A model generated the notes under the pieces. The model saw nothing but the letters and a program-made list of their open reading frames with translations. It searched no databases and was not told the DNA's origin. This document shows positions 24,074 to 31,867 of a stretch of DNA of 44,178 bases, one piece after another (position 1 is the first letter of the stretch; each line of letters opens with the position of its first letter). Source of the DNA: Candidatus Atribacteria bacterium UBA6251 (lineage in GTDB: Bacteria > Atribacterota > Phoenicimicrobiia > Phoenicimicrobiales > Phoenicimicrobiaceae); contig DJVR01000001.1 of the NCBI GenBank assembly GCA_002441285.1, positions 1 through 44,178 of the forward strand. Reading direction: 5' to 3'. Position numbers and translations under genes: made by a program.

Positions 24074-24736
24074 ATGGATGAGCAAGATTATCAAAAGCTT
24101 ATTGATATTATTACTAAAACAGTTCACCAAGAGATCATATCTCAGGAAAAGAAAGAATTAATTTCTGAATTATCTATTCCAGTAGAAGTATCCAATAGAC
24201 ATGTTCATTTAAGCAGGGAGTCTCTTGATATTTTATTTGGAAAAGGTTACGAACTGACCAAAATTAGAGATTTATCACAACCAGGAGAATTTGCTTGTCA
24301 GGAACAGGTGATTATTGTCAGTAAAAAAATGAAGGTAATCGAAAAGGTAAGAGTAGTTGGCCCAACTCGAAACTATACACAAGCGGAATTATCTATCACT
24401 GATGGTTATTATTTAGGATTAGATCTTCCCACCCGAATATCAGGTGATATAAAAGGTTCTCCACCCCTTATTTTTATTGGTCCAAAAGGAGTTTTAGATC
24501 TTCCTGAGGGAGCGATCCGAGCTGCTCGCCATATCCATATGACTCCTGAAGATGCGATGATATTTCGAGTGAAGAATGGTGACCGGGTAAAGGTGGAAGT
24601 ATCTGGAGATCATTCTGTGATTTATCAAGATGTAGTAATTAGAATTTCCGAAAAGAGCAAATTAGCTTTCCATATAGATACAGACGAAGCTAATGCAGCA
24701 AACATAAAAGGAGAGAATTTTGCCAGGATTTTATAG
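24074..24736 (+). CDS. PduL-type phosphate acyltransferase (phosphotransacylase)
   Basis: PduL swaps CoA for phosphate on acyl-CoA, recycling CoA inside the compartment. The product of about 220 residues shows the two zinc-binding His motifs, SNRHVHLS and AARHIHMTPEDA, and the VRVVGPTRNYTQAELS segment typical of the family. The first 25 residues (DYQKLIDIITKTVHQEII) make an amphipathic helix before the core, the PduL encapsulation-peptide form. I use ATG 24074, which has GGAG eight bases ahead; the upstream ATG 24059 has no site. No acetate kinase gene is in the window, so acyl-phosphate would be used elsewhere. Confidence 0.92.
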   Translation: MDEQDYQKLIDIITKTVHQEIISQEKKELISELSIPVEVSNRHVHLSRESLDILFGKGYELTKIRDLSQPGEFACQEQVIIVSKKMKVIEKVRVVGPTRNYTQAELSITDGYYLGLDLPTRISGDIKGSPPLIFIGPKGVLDLPEGAIRAARHIHMTPEDAMIFRVKNGDRVKVEVSGDHSVIYQDVVIRISEKSKLAFHIDTDEANAANIKGENFARIL

Positions 24737-24753
24737 TTTATTTTTACCAAAAA

Positions 24754-25533
24754 ATGAGTAATAAAAATTTTCGCACTAATTATATATTAAATAGATTATC
24801 AATAGATGGCTTTGTCCATATCAAAGATTTGTCTATTCAACTGGAAGTATCAGAAATGACCATCAGACGAGATTTAAAGGAATTAGCCAGAGAAAATTTG
24901 ATTAATATTGTACCTGGTGGGGCGGTCTTAAAAAAAGGTTTTTCTTTCAATATTAATGAGGAGAAGTACTTAATTAAAACTGCAGAATCCTTAAGATTGG
25001 AAGAAAAAATAAAAATTTCCCGAAAAGCAGCATCTTTAGTCAAGCCGAATGAAGTAATAATTATCGATACTGGTTCAACTACTGAAAATCTACCGAAATT
25101 TATACCCCAGAATATGCCCCTTACTATTGTTTGTTATGCCCTAAATATTTTATTTAATGTCTATGAAAATAGAAATTGGAAATTAATCTTCCCTGGTGGT
25201 TATTTTCATGATGACACACTAATGTTTGAAAGACCTGAAGGTGTAGAAATGATCAAAAAGATCAGAGCTAATAAAGCTTTTATTTCAGCAGCGGGAGTTT
25301 CTGAAAGACTAGGAATTACTTGTGCCACTAATTATGAAAAAGAAACAAAAAAAGCCGTTATTAATTCATCAGAGAAAAAAATATTATTAGTAGACTCTTC
25401 AAAATTTGGGAAGGTAAAAATCTCTCATTTTGCTAATCTTACCGATTTTGACATCATTATTACCGATGAAGGAATCCCAGCTGATTTTGTAGAAATTATT
25501 AAAAAAGTAGGTATTAAATTATATATTGTCTAG
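24754..25533 (+). CDS. DeoR-family transcriptional regulator
   Basis: DeoR-family repressors sense sugar phosphates. The 259-residue protein has an N-terminal winged helix-turn-helix (residues 8-60, DLSIQLEVSEMTIRRDLKEL). The C-terminal DeoRC sensor has the phosphosugar-binding IIDTGSTTENLP, the FISAAGVSERLGITC segment and ILLVDSSKFGKV. It follows pduL by 17 bases with only a weak ribosome-binding site, so it is likely made at low level with the operon. A phosphorylated sugar that feeds the compartment is the natural inducer. Candidate operators are the TGTTAAT repeats at 17435-17489. Confidence 0.9.
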   Translation: MSNKNFRTNYILNRLSIDGFVHIKDLSIQLEVSEMTIRRDLKELARENLINIVPGGAVLKKGFSFNINEEKYLIKTAESLRLEEKIKISRKAASLVKPNEVIIIDTGSTTENLPKFIPQNMPLTIVCYALNILFNVYENRNWKLIFPGGYFHDDTLMFERPEGVEMIKKIRANKAFISAAGVSERLGITCATNYEKETKKAVINSSEKKILLVDSSKFGKVKISHFANLTDFDIIITDEGIPADFVEIIKKVGIKLYIV

Positions 25534-25550
25534 TTTTGGAGGTGAAAATT

Positions 25551-26081
25551 ATGAATTTATCCAATAAGCAGATAGCCATTCTAGCAGAAGATATATATGA
25601 AGATTTGGAGTTATGGTATCCTTATTATCGGTTACAGGAAGAAGGGATTAAAGTAAAAATAGTTGCCCCACTGGCTAAAGAGTATCATAGTAAACACGTA
25701 TATCCAGTACAAGCTGATTTATCTGCAGATGAAGCTCGGGTAGAAGATTTTGACGGGATAGTAATTCCTGGTGGTTTTGCACCCGATCGATTGCGTCGTT
25801 ACCCTGCTATTCTTAATTTGGTCAGAGGAGTTTACGAGAAAGGCGGATTAATTGCTTCTATCTGCCATGGTGCTTGGGTAGTTATTTCTGCAGGAATTAT
25901 GAAAGGTAAGCAAGCTACCTGTTTTTTTGCCATTAAGGATGATCTAATTAATGCAGGGGCAAATTATATGGACCAGGAAGTGGTAGTAGATGAAAATTTA
26001 ATTACTTCCCGCACTCCTCAGGATCTTCCGATCTTTCTTTCCACCATTATTACTTATCTTAAAAGTAATAATAAAATTTAG
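25551..26081 (+). CDS. DJ-1/PfpI-family protein
   Basis: Members are cysteine-dependent proteases, glyoxalases or deglycases acting on aldehyde damage. The 176-residue protein has the nucleophile Cys and His in ASICHGAWVVISAG, the IVIPGGFAPDRLRRYP oxyanion region and the Glu of AEDIYEDLELWYP. This is the PfpI-like type. The start at 25551 is set by GGAGGTG; the longer frame from TTG 25536 would place that site inside the gene. It starts 17 bases after the DeoR gene and is probably part of the BMC operon, where removal of leaked aldehyde or 2-oxoaldehyde is a plausible but unproven job. Confidence 0.85.
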   Translation: MNLSNKQIAILAEDIYEDLELWYPYYRLQEEGIKVKIVAPLAKEYHSKHVYPVQADLSADEARVEDFDGIVIPGGFAPDRLRRYPAILNLVRGVYEKGGLIASICHGAWVVISAGIMKGKQATCFFAIKDDLINAGANYMDQEVVVDENLITSRTPQDLPIFLSTIITYLKSNNKI

Positions 26082-26147
26082 AAAGTATATTTATGTTTTC
26101 AAAGTTTAAAAATAGCAAGTAAATAATTTTAAAAAGGGAGAAAGCTA

Positions 26148-26672
26148 ATGAGATTTATAGCTGGATTTTATATGGGTATTCTGTTTTTACTAGTCGGAAT
26201 AGTATTGATCCTTAATATTTTTTTTCACTTCCACCTTAATGTATTTAAATTAATTGTAGGAACTATCATTATTTCCTTAGGAATCTTGTTGCTTTTTAAT
26301 GGTTTTGGTTTCCAGAGCAGCAGTGATATTATCTTAAAGGAAGGGGTAATTGTGGCTTCTAATTTAGAAGAAGAATATAATATTTTATTTTCTTCTGGCC
26401 GGCTTGATTTATCAGGGGTAAAGGTAGAAAGAGAAGTCAGGGAAGTTAAAATTAATAATCTATTTTCCGAAGGGAAAATATTTTTGAATCCAGAAGTTCC
26501 TGCCTTAATTCATGCCAGTTCAGTCTTTGGACAATTAGTATTACCAGATAATTCCTCGGTTAACTTTGGCTCGCGGGATTATCAAATAGGAGAGATAAAA
26601 CCCAACCAAGGATATCAGAAGATTGAGGCTAATGCCATTTTTGGGAGATTAAGTATTTTATTTAGAGAATAA
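26148..26672 (+). CDS. Small membrane protein with a LiaF-like (YvqF/DUF2154) C-terminal domain
   Basis: The 174-residue product has two hydrophobic helices (residues 5-25 and 33-53). The following soluble domain of short beta-strands contains VKINNLFSEGKIFL, VPALIHASSVFGQLVLP and IEANAIFGRLSILF, a repeated FGxLxI pattern that resembles the C-terminal domain of LiaF/YvqF cell-wall-stress proteins. The start has AAAGGGAGA upstream. It is 66 bases after the DJ-1 gene and ends before a terminator, so it may be the last gene of the transcript. The function is unknown; a role in envelope-stress sensing is only suggested by the fold pattern. Confidence 0.6.
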   Translation: MRFIAGFYMGILFLLVGIVLILNIFFHFHLNVFKLIVGTIIISLGILLLFNGFGFQSSSDIILKEGVIVASNLEEEYNILFSSGRLDLSGVKVEREVREVKINNLFSEGKIFLNPEVPALIHASSVFGQLVLPDNSSVNFGSRDYQIGEIKPNQGYQKIEANAIFGRLSILFRE

Positions 26673-26705
26673 ATTTCTTATTTGAGAAGAAATAGAAGGC
26701 TGGCT

Positions 26706-26744
26706 TAAAAAGATCAGGAATAAAATTTACCCCTGATCTTTTTT
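26706..26744 (+). terminator. Intrinsic terminator after the LiaF-like gene
   Basis: AAAAAGATCAGG (26707-26718) pairs with CCTGATCTTTTT (26732-26743), followed by T. The A-run on the other side means it can also end transcription of the lipoprotein gene coming from the opposite strand. Confidence 0.85.
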
Positions 26745-26811
26745 GGTCGCAAAAATTACCATATATAATTAATATAGGTGAAATCTAATTTTAGTTTAGT
26801 TAAGAGATTTT

Positions 26812-27189
26812 TTAAGGAATAATCGTAACTTCAGCGTCTGAGCTTTCATTACATCCTTCCAATTTCTGAGTAATACTAAGAGTATTTCCTATAGTGTGAT
26901 CAAAATCTTCGGGAAGGTCTGCTTCTAGCAAAGTAAAGCTTCCATTTTCATCAGCGGTAGTAGTAACAGTTTTTCCATTGGTATCGGTAATGGTAACTGT
27001 TGCGCCTGGCTGTACTGCTCCTTCTGCCCCCTGAATAATCATTCCTCCGGTACCAATTGTTCCTCTACTTGCTGTTATTTTAGAAGCATCTGGTACAGGG
27101 CAATCTGGAAGAGGCGGACCAGCGCATCCTGCAAAGAGCAAAATAAGAAAGAGAATTAACATCAGACTAATAGATATAAGTTTTTTCAT
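26812..27189 (-). CDS. Small lipoprotein with an Ig-like/CarboxypepD-type repeat domain
   Basis: The product of about 125 residues starts with MKKLISISLMLILFLILLF followed by the lipobox AGC, so it is a lipoprotein with Cys at about residue 22. The mature part begins with Pro-rich residues. It then has a single beta-rich unit (VQPGATVTITDTNGKTVTTT then ADENGSFTL) like carboxypeptidase-regulatory or Big-type domains of surface proteins. I use the ATG at 27189 because it gives a normal signal peptide; the longer frame from 27219 adds ten residues without benefit. It is convergent to the LiaF-like gene. No specific function can be assigned. Confidence 0.75.
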   Translation of the reverse strand: MKKLISISLMLILFLILLFAGCAGPPLPDCPVPDASKITASRGTIGTGGMIIQGAEGAVQPGATVTITDTNGKTVTTTADENGSFTLLEADLPEDFDHTIGNTLSITQKLEGCNESSDAEVTIIP

Positions 27190-27219
27190 TTCTATCATTT
27201 CCTGAATAGTATATTTCAT

Positions 27220-27704
27220 AGGATTATCTTTTTTTCTTTATATCACTTCCTCTTTCTGGCTAGAGTAAAAATAGATTTATCTTTTACTGGCCAAGTAATT
27301 ATATCAAGCTATTATATATCTAAATATAAATAGATAAATAGAGTAGTTTTGAGTTTTAAGTGGCTATTTAAAAAATAAGGGCATTTTGAATAAACTATAC
27401 ATTAACGACAGCGATTGAGGTGAATAATGTAAAATTTGGTAGTTATTAGATAAATTTCTACAATTTATTATTAGTATCTCATTCTTTGCCCATATCTATA
27501 GATCAATTTATCAGTGATTACTTATTTTTATTATACGATAAATATTTTAAAATTCCTTTTTAATTTTAAAAAATAATTTTATCCCCCCTTGCTTTAAATA
27601 TCTATCGTTCAATAGGGGGTTATTAGATTAATCTTAAGTATTTTGAAAGGCAAAGGTTTGAAAAAAAGAAATATATTTGGCCGGAGATAAAATATATGAT
27701 ATAA
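27220..27704. other. Intergenic region before the TetR gene
   Basis: About 485 A/T-rich bases with no supported gene. One hairpin can be drawn: CCCCCT (27584-27589) with AGGGGG (27614-27619) and a 24-base loop. The promoter of the minus-strand lipoprotein should lie near 27200-27300 but no clear hexamers were found. Confidence 0.4.
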
Positions 27705-27725
27705 ATAGACTGACGGTCAGTCTAT
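27705..27725 (+). promoter_or_regulatory. TetR-type operator overlapping the -10 of the tetR-ABC operon
   Basis: A perfect 21-bp palindrome with one central base: ATAGACTGAC-G-GTCAGTCTAT. The GACTGAC half-site resembles known TetR/AcrR-family operators. A TATAAT (27723-27728) overlaps its right end, so a bound repressor would cover the promoter. The next gene is a TetR regulator, which indicates autoregulation. Confidence 0.8.
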
Positions 27726-27746
27726 AATTAGGGGTTTCTAATAACT

Positions 27747-28469
27747 ATGGTTAGAATTGTAAAGGGATATGAAGAACGAAAAAATGAATTATTAGATACT
27801 GCGCAACAACTTTTTTTTAGTCGAGGTTATTCCCAAACCTCGGTAGAGAATATTATAAAAGAAGTTGGGGTATCCAAAGGAACCTTTTACTATTATTTTA
27901 AATCTAAAGAAGATATGTTAGACCAACTGGTGAAAAGAATGACCAGTCAGATTTTAAAAGAAGTAAAAAAGATAACCGAAAGATTAGATTTGGATGCTCT
28001 TACCAAATTAAATGAAGCTTACATTACTATTCGTAAGGTTAAATTAGAGAATATTCACCTGATAAAATTATATATAAAAGTTTTATACAAAGACGAAAAT
28101 ATAATGCTTAGACACAAAATATATATGAGTAATATAGAACTATTAGTACCTGAATTTGCGAAAATTATTCAGCAAGGAGTAGAAGAAAAAGTATTTAACA
28201 CTCCCTTTCCTCATAAAGCTGCTCGAATAATCTTTGAATTAGCTCAAGTATTAAGCGATTCGACGGCAAAACAACTTTTGGGAGCAAGAGAAGGAGATGC
28301 TGATACAGTGATCAAGAAATTTGAAGAAGAAATAGAAGCCTATGAAGACAGCATAGAAAGAATTATTGGAGTTAAAAAAGGTAGTGTAAATATTGTTGAT
28401 CGCAATATTTTAAAGAGTGCTCTGAGCAAATTTAAAGTAGAAGAAGATAAGACTCTCAATTTAATTTGA
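27747..28469 (+). CDS. TetR/AcrR-family transcriptional regulator
   Basis: The 240-residue protein has the N-terminal TetR helix-turn-helix: LLDTAQQLFFSRGYSQTSVENIIKE followed by VGVSKGTFYYYFKSKEDML. The C-terminal ligand domain is all-alpha and not diagnostic. It is preceded by the 21-bp palindrome, its probable own operator. It is followed after 75 bases by an ABC-FtsX transport cassette that it likely controls. The inducer is unknown; envelope-active or lipophilic compounds are the usual type for such a context. Confidence 0.92.
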   Translation: MVRIVKGYEERKNELLDTAQQLFFSRGYSQTSVENIIKEVGVSKGTFYYYFKSKEDMLDQLVKRMTSQILKEVKKITERLDLDALTKLNEAYITIRKVKLENIHLIKLYIKVLYKDENIMLRHKIYMSNIELLVPEFAKIIQQGVEEKVFNTPFPHKAARIIFELAQVLSDSTAKQLLGAREGDADTVIKKFEEEIEAYEDSIERIIGVKKGSVNIVDRNILKSALSKFKVEEDKTLNLI

Positions 28470-28544
28470 TTTTAAAGAGAGTTAGTTAGAGTTGTGCATA
28501 ATAATCAATTAGGGAATTAGAGTTTAATAAAGGAGGAAGATTAA

Positions 28545-29234
28545 ATGGCTTTATTGGAATTAAAGAAAGTAAAAAAGATTTATCGACAGGGTAAGATAGA
28601 AGTACCAGCTTTACGGGGAATAGATCTAACTGTAGAACAAGGAGAATTTACTACCATTTTTGGTCCATCCGGTTCTGGCAAAACTACTCTTTTGAATATG
28701 ATTGGTTGTTTAGATACACCTTCTGATGGAGAAGTCAAACTTAATGGAGATGAAGTGAGCAAGCTTTCACCTAAACAACTAGCTATGGTCCGACGTTATA
28801 ATATCGGTTTTATCTTTCAAGCCTATAATCTGATCCCGGTCCTAACTGCTTATGAAAATGTAGAATTTGCGATCAGACTGATTCATTTATCAAAAGATGG
28901 CGAGATTAGAAAAAAGGTTTTAAAGATGCTGGAAGAAGTTGGTTTAAAGGGATTGGAAAATCGCAGACCAAATGAGCTTTCTGGGGGAGAAAAACAGAGA
29001 GTAGCTATTGCTCGAGCTTTAATTAAAGAACCTAAAATAGTTTTAGCTGATGAACCGACTGCTAATCTAGACTCGGAAACTGGAGCAGAAGTAATTAAGA
29101 TTATGGTTAAAATGAATCAGGAATTGAAAACTACCTTTATTTTTTCTACCCATGATCCCCTGATAATGAAATATGCCAAAAGATTAATTAATTTGAAGGA
29201 TGGTATGATTTCTGCCGATGAAAGGAGGGGATAA
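28545..29234 (+). CDS. ABC transporter ATP-binding protein (LolD/MacB type)
   Basis: The 229-residue ATPase drives the two FtsX-type permeases encoded next. Walker A is FGPSGSGKTTLLN, the signature is LSGGEKQRVAIARAL, Walker B is IVLADEPTANLD, and the switch His is in STHDP. The early EVPALRGIDLTVEQGEF segment is typical of the LolD/MacB/FtsE group, which moves lipoproteins, lipids or peptides at the outer face of the inner membrane rather than pumping through it. AAAGGAGGAAG precedes the ATG. It ends three bases before the first permease. Confidence 0.95.
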   Translation: MALLELKKVKKIYRQGKIEVPALRGIDLTVEQGEFTTIFGPSGSGKTTLLNMIGCLDTPSDGEVKLNGDEVSKLSPKQLAMVRRYNIGFIFQAYNLIPVLTAYENVEFAIRLIHLSKDGEIRKKVLKMLEEVGLKGLENRRPNELSGGEKQRVAIARALIKEPKIVLADEPTANLDSETGAEVIKIMVKMNQELKTTFIFSTHDPLIMKYAKRLINLKDGMISADERRG

Positions 29235-29237
29235 AAG

Positions 29238-30479
29238 ATGTTTATATTTAAACTTGGTTTAAAAAACTTAACCCGCCAGAAAAGAAGAAATATACTTATA
29301 ATTTTTGTGATTGCCTTTGCATTTTTTGGTTATTTAATGATGGATTCACTGATGAATGGTATGGAAGAAATGTCCTTTGATAATATCAAGAATTATGATA
29401 CTGGAAATATTCAGATAGTTAATCCTGCTTACTGGGAAGATCGGGAAGATTTACCTTTAGAAAATTTAATCAATTTAAATCAGGAGATAATAGAAATTAT
29501 CCAAGAGACTGAAGGTGTATTGGGAGTATCCCCTGAGCTAAGATTTAAAGCTAACCTTAACAATGGGATTGATGAAACAGCGGTGATAGGTTTAGGTATT
29601 TCTTTTGAACAGTATAATCAGGTTTTTGCAACTAAAAATTATATTGTTGAAGGCTCAATGTTTACCTCAGGGGAATTAAAAGCAGTGATTGGAGTAAGTT
29701 TGGCTGATTTGATGGATTTAAAAGTTGATGATTATATCACTCTTTTGGTTAGAACCAAAGATGATACCTTTAATACCATTGATGTGGAAATTTCAGGTCT
29801 GGTTAGAGCCCCTAATCCGATGATTAATAATGGGATAGTTTTTGTGCCTTTAGAATTAGCTCAACAAGCTTTAAATGTAGATAACGGAGTTAGCTTACTT
29901 GCCCTTAAGACAATTCCCGGAGAAGAAGATGCTATCATTAAAAGGTTGAAGAGTAGCTTCCAGAATAAAAACTTTAATTTGAAACCATATTCCTGGAAAG
30001 AATCTGCTTCATCAGTAATCGCCTTAAGTGCTGCTAAGAAAGGTGGAATTGGAACTGTTCTTCTTGTCGTTTTACTTATTGGTATGCTAGGAATTATTAA
30101 TAATGTTATTTTATCTGCTCTGGAAAGAACAGAAGAAATCGGTATGATGAAAGCCTTGGGGATGAGGGGATGGGAAATTGTTTTTGTCTTTATGATAGAG
30201 GCAACCGGCATAGGTATCCTTGGTGGCTTAGCGGGATGTTTGCTCGGGTATATAGGGGTAAGTTGGTTGGTAAAATATGGATTTAGCATAGGATATATTA
30301 GTGGTGGAGATGCTTCTGGCTATGGCATTCCCATTCTTGATAGAATTTATGGAATCTGGAATTATCCTTCTTTTACCTTTCTATTTATTTTAGGTATAAT
30401 AATTGCAGTATTATCCAGTATATTACCATCATATTGGGCTGCTAAAAAAGACCCGGTAAAAGCAATTTATCATCGATAA
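29238..30479 (+). CDS. FtsX/LolC-type ABC permease, subunit 1
   Basis: The 413-residue protein has one N-terminal transmembrane helix (FIFKLGLKNLTRQKRRN then ILIIFVIAFAFFGYL). A MacB-like periplasmic domain of about 220 residues follows, then three C-terminal helices with the FtsX signature LERTEEIGMMKALGMRGWEI. The late SYWAAKKDPVKAIYH coupling element is also typical. This is the topology of LolC/LolE and MacB. It works as a pair with the next permease. It starts three bases after the ATPase stop. Confidence 0.92.
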   Translation: MFIFKLGLKNLTRQKRRNILIIFVIAFAFFGYLMMDSLMNGMEEMSFDNIKNYDTGNIQIVNPAYWEDREDLPLENLINLNQEIIEIIQETEGVLGVSPELRFKANLNNGIDETAVIGLGISFEQYNQVFATKNYIVEGSMFTSGELKAVIGVSLADLMDLKVDDYITLLVRTKDDTFNTIDVEISGLVRAPNPMINNGIVFVPLELAQQALNVDNGVSLLALKTIPGEEDAIIKRLKSSFQNKNFNLKPYSWKESASSVIALSAAKKGGIGTVLLVVLLIGMLGIINNVILSALERTEEIGMMKALGMRGWEIVFVFMIEATGIGILGGLAGCLLGYIGVSWLVKYGFSIGYISGGDASGYGIPILDRIYGIWNYPSFTFLFILGIIIAVLSSILPSYWAAKKDPVKAIYHR

Positions 30480-30493
30480 GGAGGTAGTAAAGA

Positions 30494-31756
30494 ATGAAAT
30501 TTTTATGGAGTTTAGCTAAAAAAAATCTATCCAGATCCAGAATCAGAACTTCAGTATCAGTTATTGCCATTGCTTTTGCAATTATTGCCGTGGTCTTTGC
30601 CCGGGGGTTAATTAGTGGGGTATTAGTTTCTTTTTTTCAAAATCACATTTACTACAAAGCTGGACATATACGGATTATAGATGAAGAATATAAATTGAAA
30701 GAACGCTTAATGTCTTTAAATTATACTGTAAATGGATTTAATGGCGAAGGCTACCTAGAGATGATTAAAAAAATAAAGTCAGTAGAAGGAGTGGAACAGA
30801 TTATTCCGCGACTTAAATTTGGTGCAATAGTTAGTCTGGAAGATGATTTAGTAGGTATGGTAGGATGGGGTATTAATCCTGTTGAAGAAAGTAAATTTAC
30901 TGGAATTGATAAAAAGATAGTGGAAGGTAGAATGATCCAGGAGGGGAATAAAGAAGTGATGATGGGAGCAGGATTATTGGATAAAATAGGACGTAAAGTA
31001 GGAGAGAAAGTTACCATTCTATATACTACACCTTTTGGTTCCTTCAAGGGCTCTACTTTTCAAATTGTAGGGAAATATTATAGTGATCTTCAGATGTTAA
31101 ATGATATGGTTTTTTACCTCCCTATTGGTGAGGCTCAAAAGATTTTAGAGATGCCCGGAGAAGTTACTGAATTGCTTTTGATTACCCCGGATCATTATAA
31201 AGCAGCTTCAGTTTTACCCGTTCTTAATGATATATTCTCCCAGGAAGATAAATCTGGGAAATATATTCTACAGCTTTGGAATAAAGATTATGATTTGATT
31301 GAGCTTTTCGATTATGCCATTAAAATATATAACTTTATCTATGTTTTTATCATCGTATTAGCTTGTTTTGTATTAGTGAATACTTTGATAATGATTGTTA
31401 ATGAGCGTACCCGCGAAATAGGTATGATGAGCGCTTTAGGTTTAAAGAGTAGAGAAATATTATACCTCTTTACTATGGAAGGAGCAATTATTGGTATACT
31501 GGGAAGTGCTATTGGTGCGGTAATGGGAGGAGTATTGACTAAAGTTTTTTCTGTAGTTGGTATCGACTATTCTGCGGCTTTTGAGGGAATAAAAACAGAA
31601 GAGTATTTGTTGAGCCCAATTTATTATACCGTATTCAGTCTAGAGAATCTTATTTTTTGCTTTACCTTAGGGGTGGTTATTGTTACTATTGCGTGTATAA
31701 TTCCAGCCAGAAAAGCTGCCAAGCTTGAACCGACTGAAGCCTTAAGGCAGATCTAG
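30494..31756 (+). CDS. FtsX/LolE-type ABC permease, subunit 2
   Basis: This 420-residue protein has the same layout as the preceding one: N-terminal helix SVSVIAIAFAIIAVVFARG, a periplasmic domain, then three helices with NERTREIGMMSALGLKSREI, and a terminal ARKAAKLEPTEALRQI. The two permeases are only distantly similar, so they probably form a heterodimer, as LolC and LolE do. AAGGAGG precedes the start, 14 bases after the previous stop. The LolA-like protein gene follows, which points to delivery of a lipid-linked cargo to the outer membrane. Confidence 0.92.
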   Translation: MKFLWSLAKKNLSRSRIRTSVSVIAIAFAIIAVVFARGLISGVLVSFFQNHIYYKAGHIRIIDEEYKLKERLMSLNYTVNGFNGEGYLEMIKKIKSVEGVEQIIPRLKFGAIVSLEDDLVGMVGWGINPVEESKFTGIDKKIVEGRMIQEGNKEVMMGAGLLDKIGRKVGEKVTILYTTPFGSFKGSTFQIVGKYYSDLQMLNDMVFYLPIGEAQKILEMPGEVTELLLITPDHYKAASVLPVLNDIFSQEDKSGKYILQLWNKDYDLIELFDYAIKIYNFIYVFIIVLACFVLVNTLIMIVNERTREIGMMSALGLKSREILYLFTMEGAIIGILGSAIGAVMGGVLTKVFSVVGIDYSAAFEGIKTEEYLLSPIYYTVFSLENLIFCFTLGVVIVTIACIIPARKAAKLEPTEALRQI

Positions 31757-31810
31757 AAGACCAGTAATAAGTAAAAAATAGTAAGTAAACAATAAATAAA
31801 GCAGGAGAGA

Positions 31811-31842
31811 AACTGGTTAACTAATCAACCAACTAACCAGTT
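31811..31842 (+). other. Perfect 9-bp inverted repeat between permease and LolA-like gene
   Basis: AACTGGTTA (31811-31819) and TAACCAGTT (31834-31842) with a 14-base loop. No T-run follows, so it is not a clear terminator. It may be an RNA-processing or stability hairpin inside the operon transcript. Confidence 0.45.
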
Positions 31843-31867
31843 AACCTAATAGAAAGGGGAATCTACA

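Noticed and set aside
29861..30289. Antisense 142-residue open frame in the first permease gene
   Set aside because: It is opposite the FtsX motif-bearing coding sequence, with low-complexity translation and no start signal.
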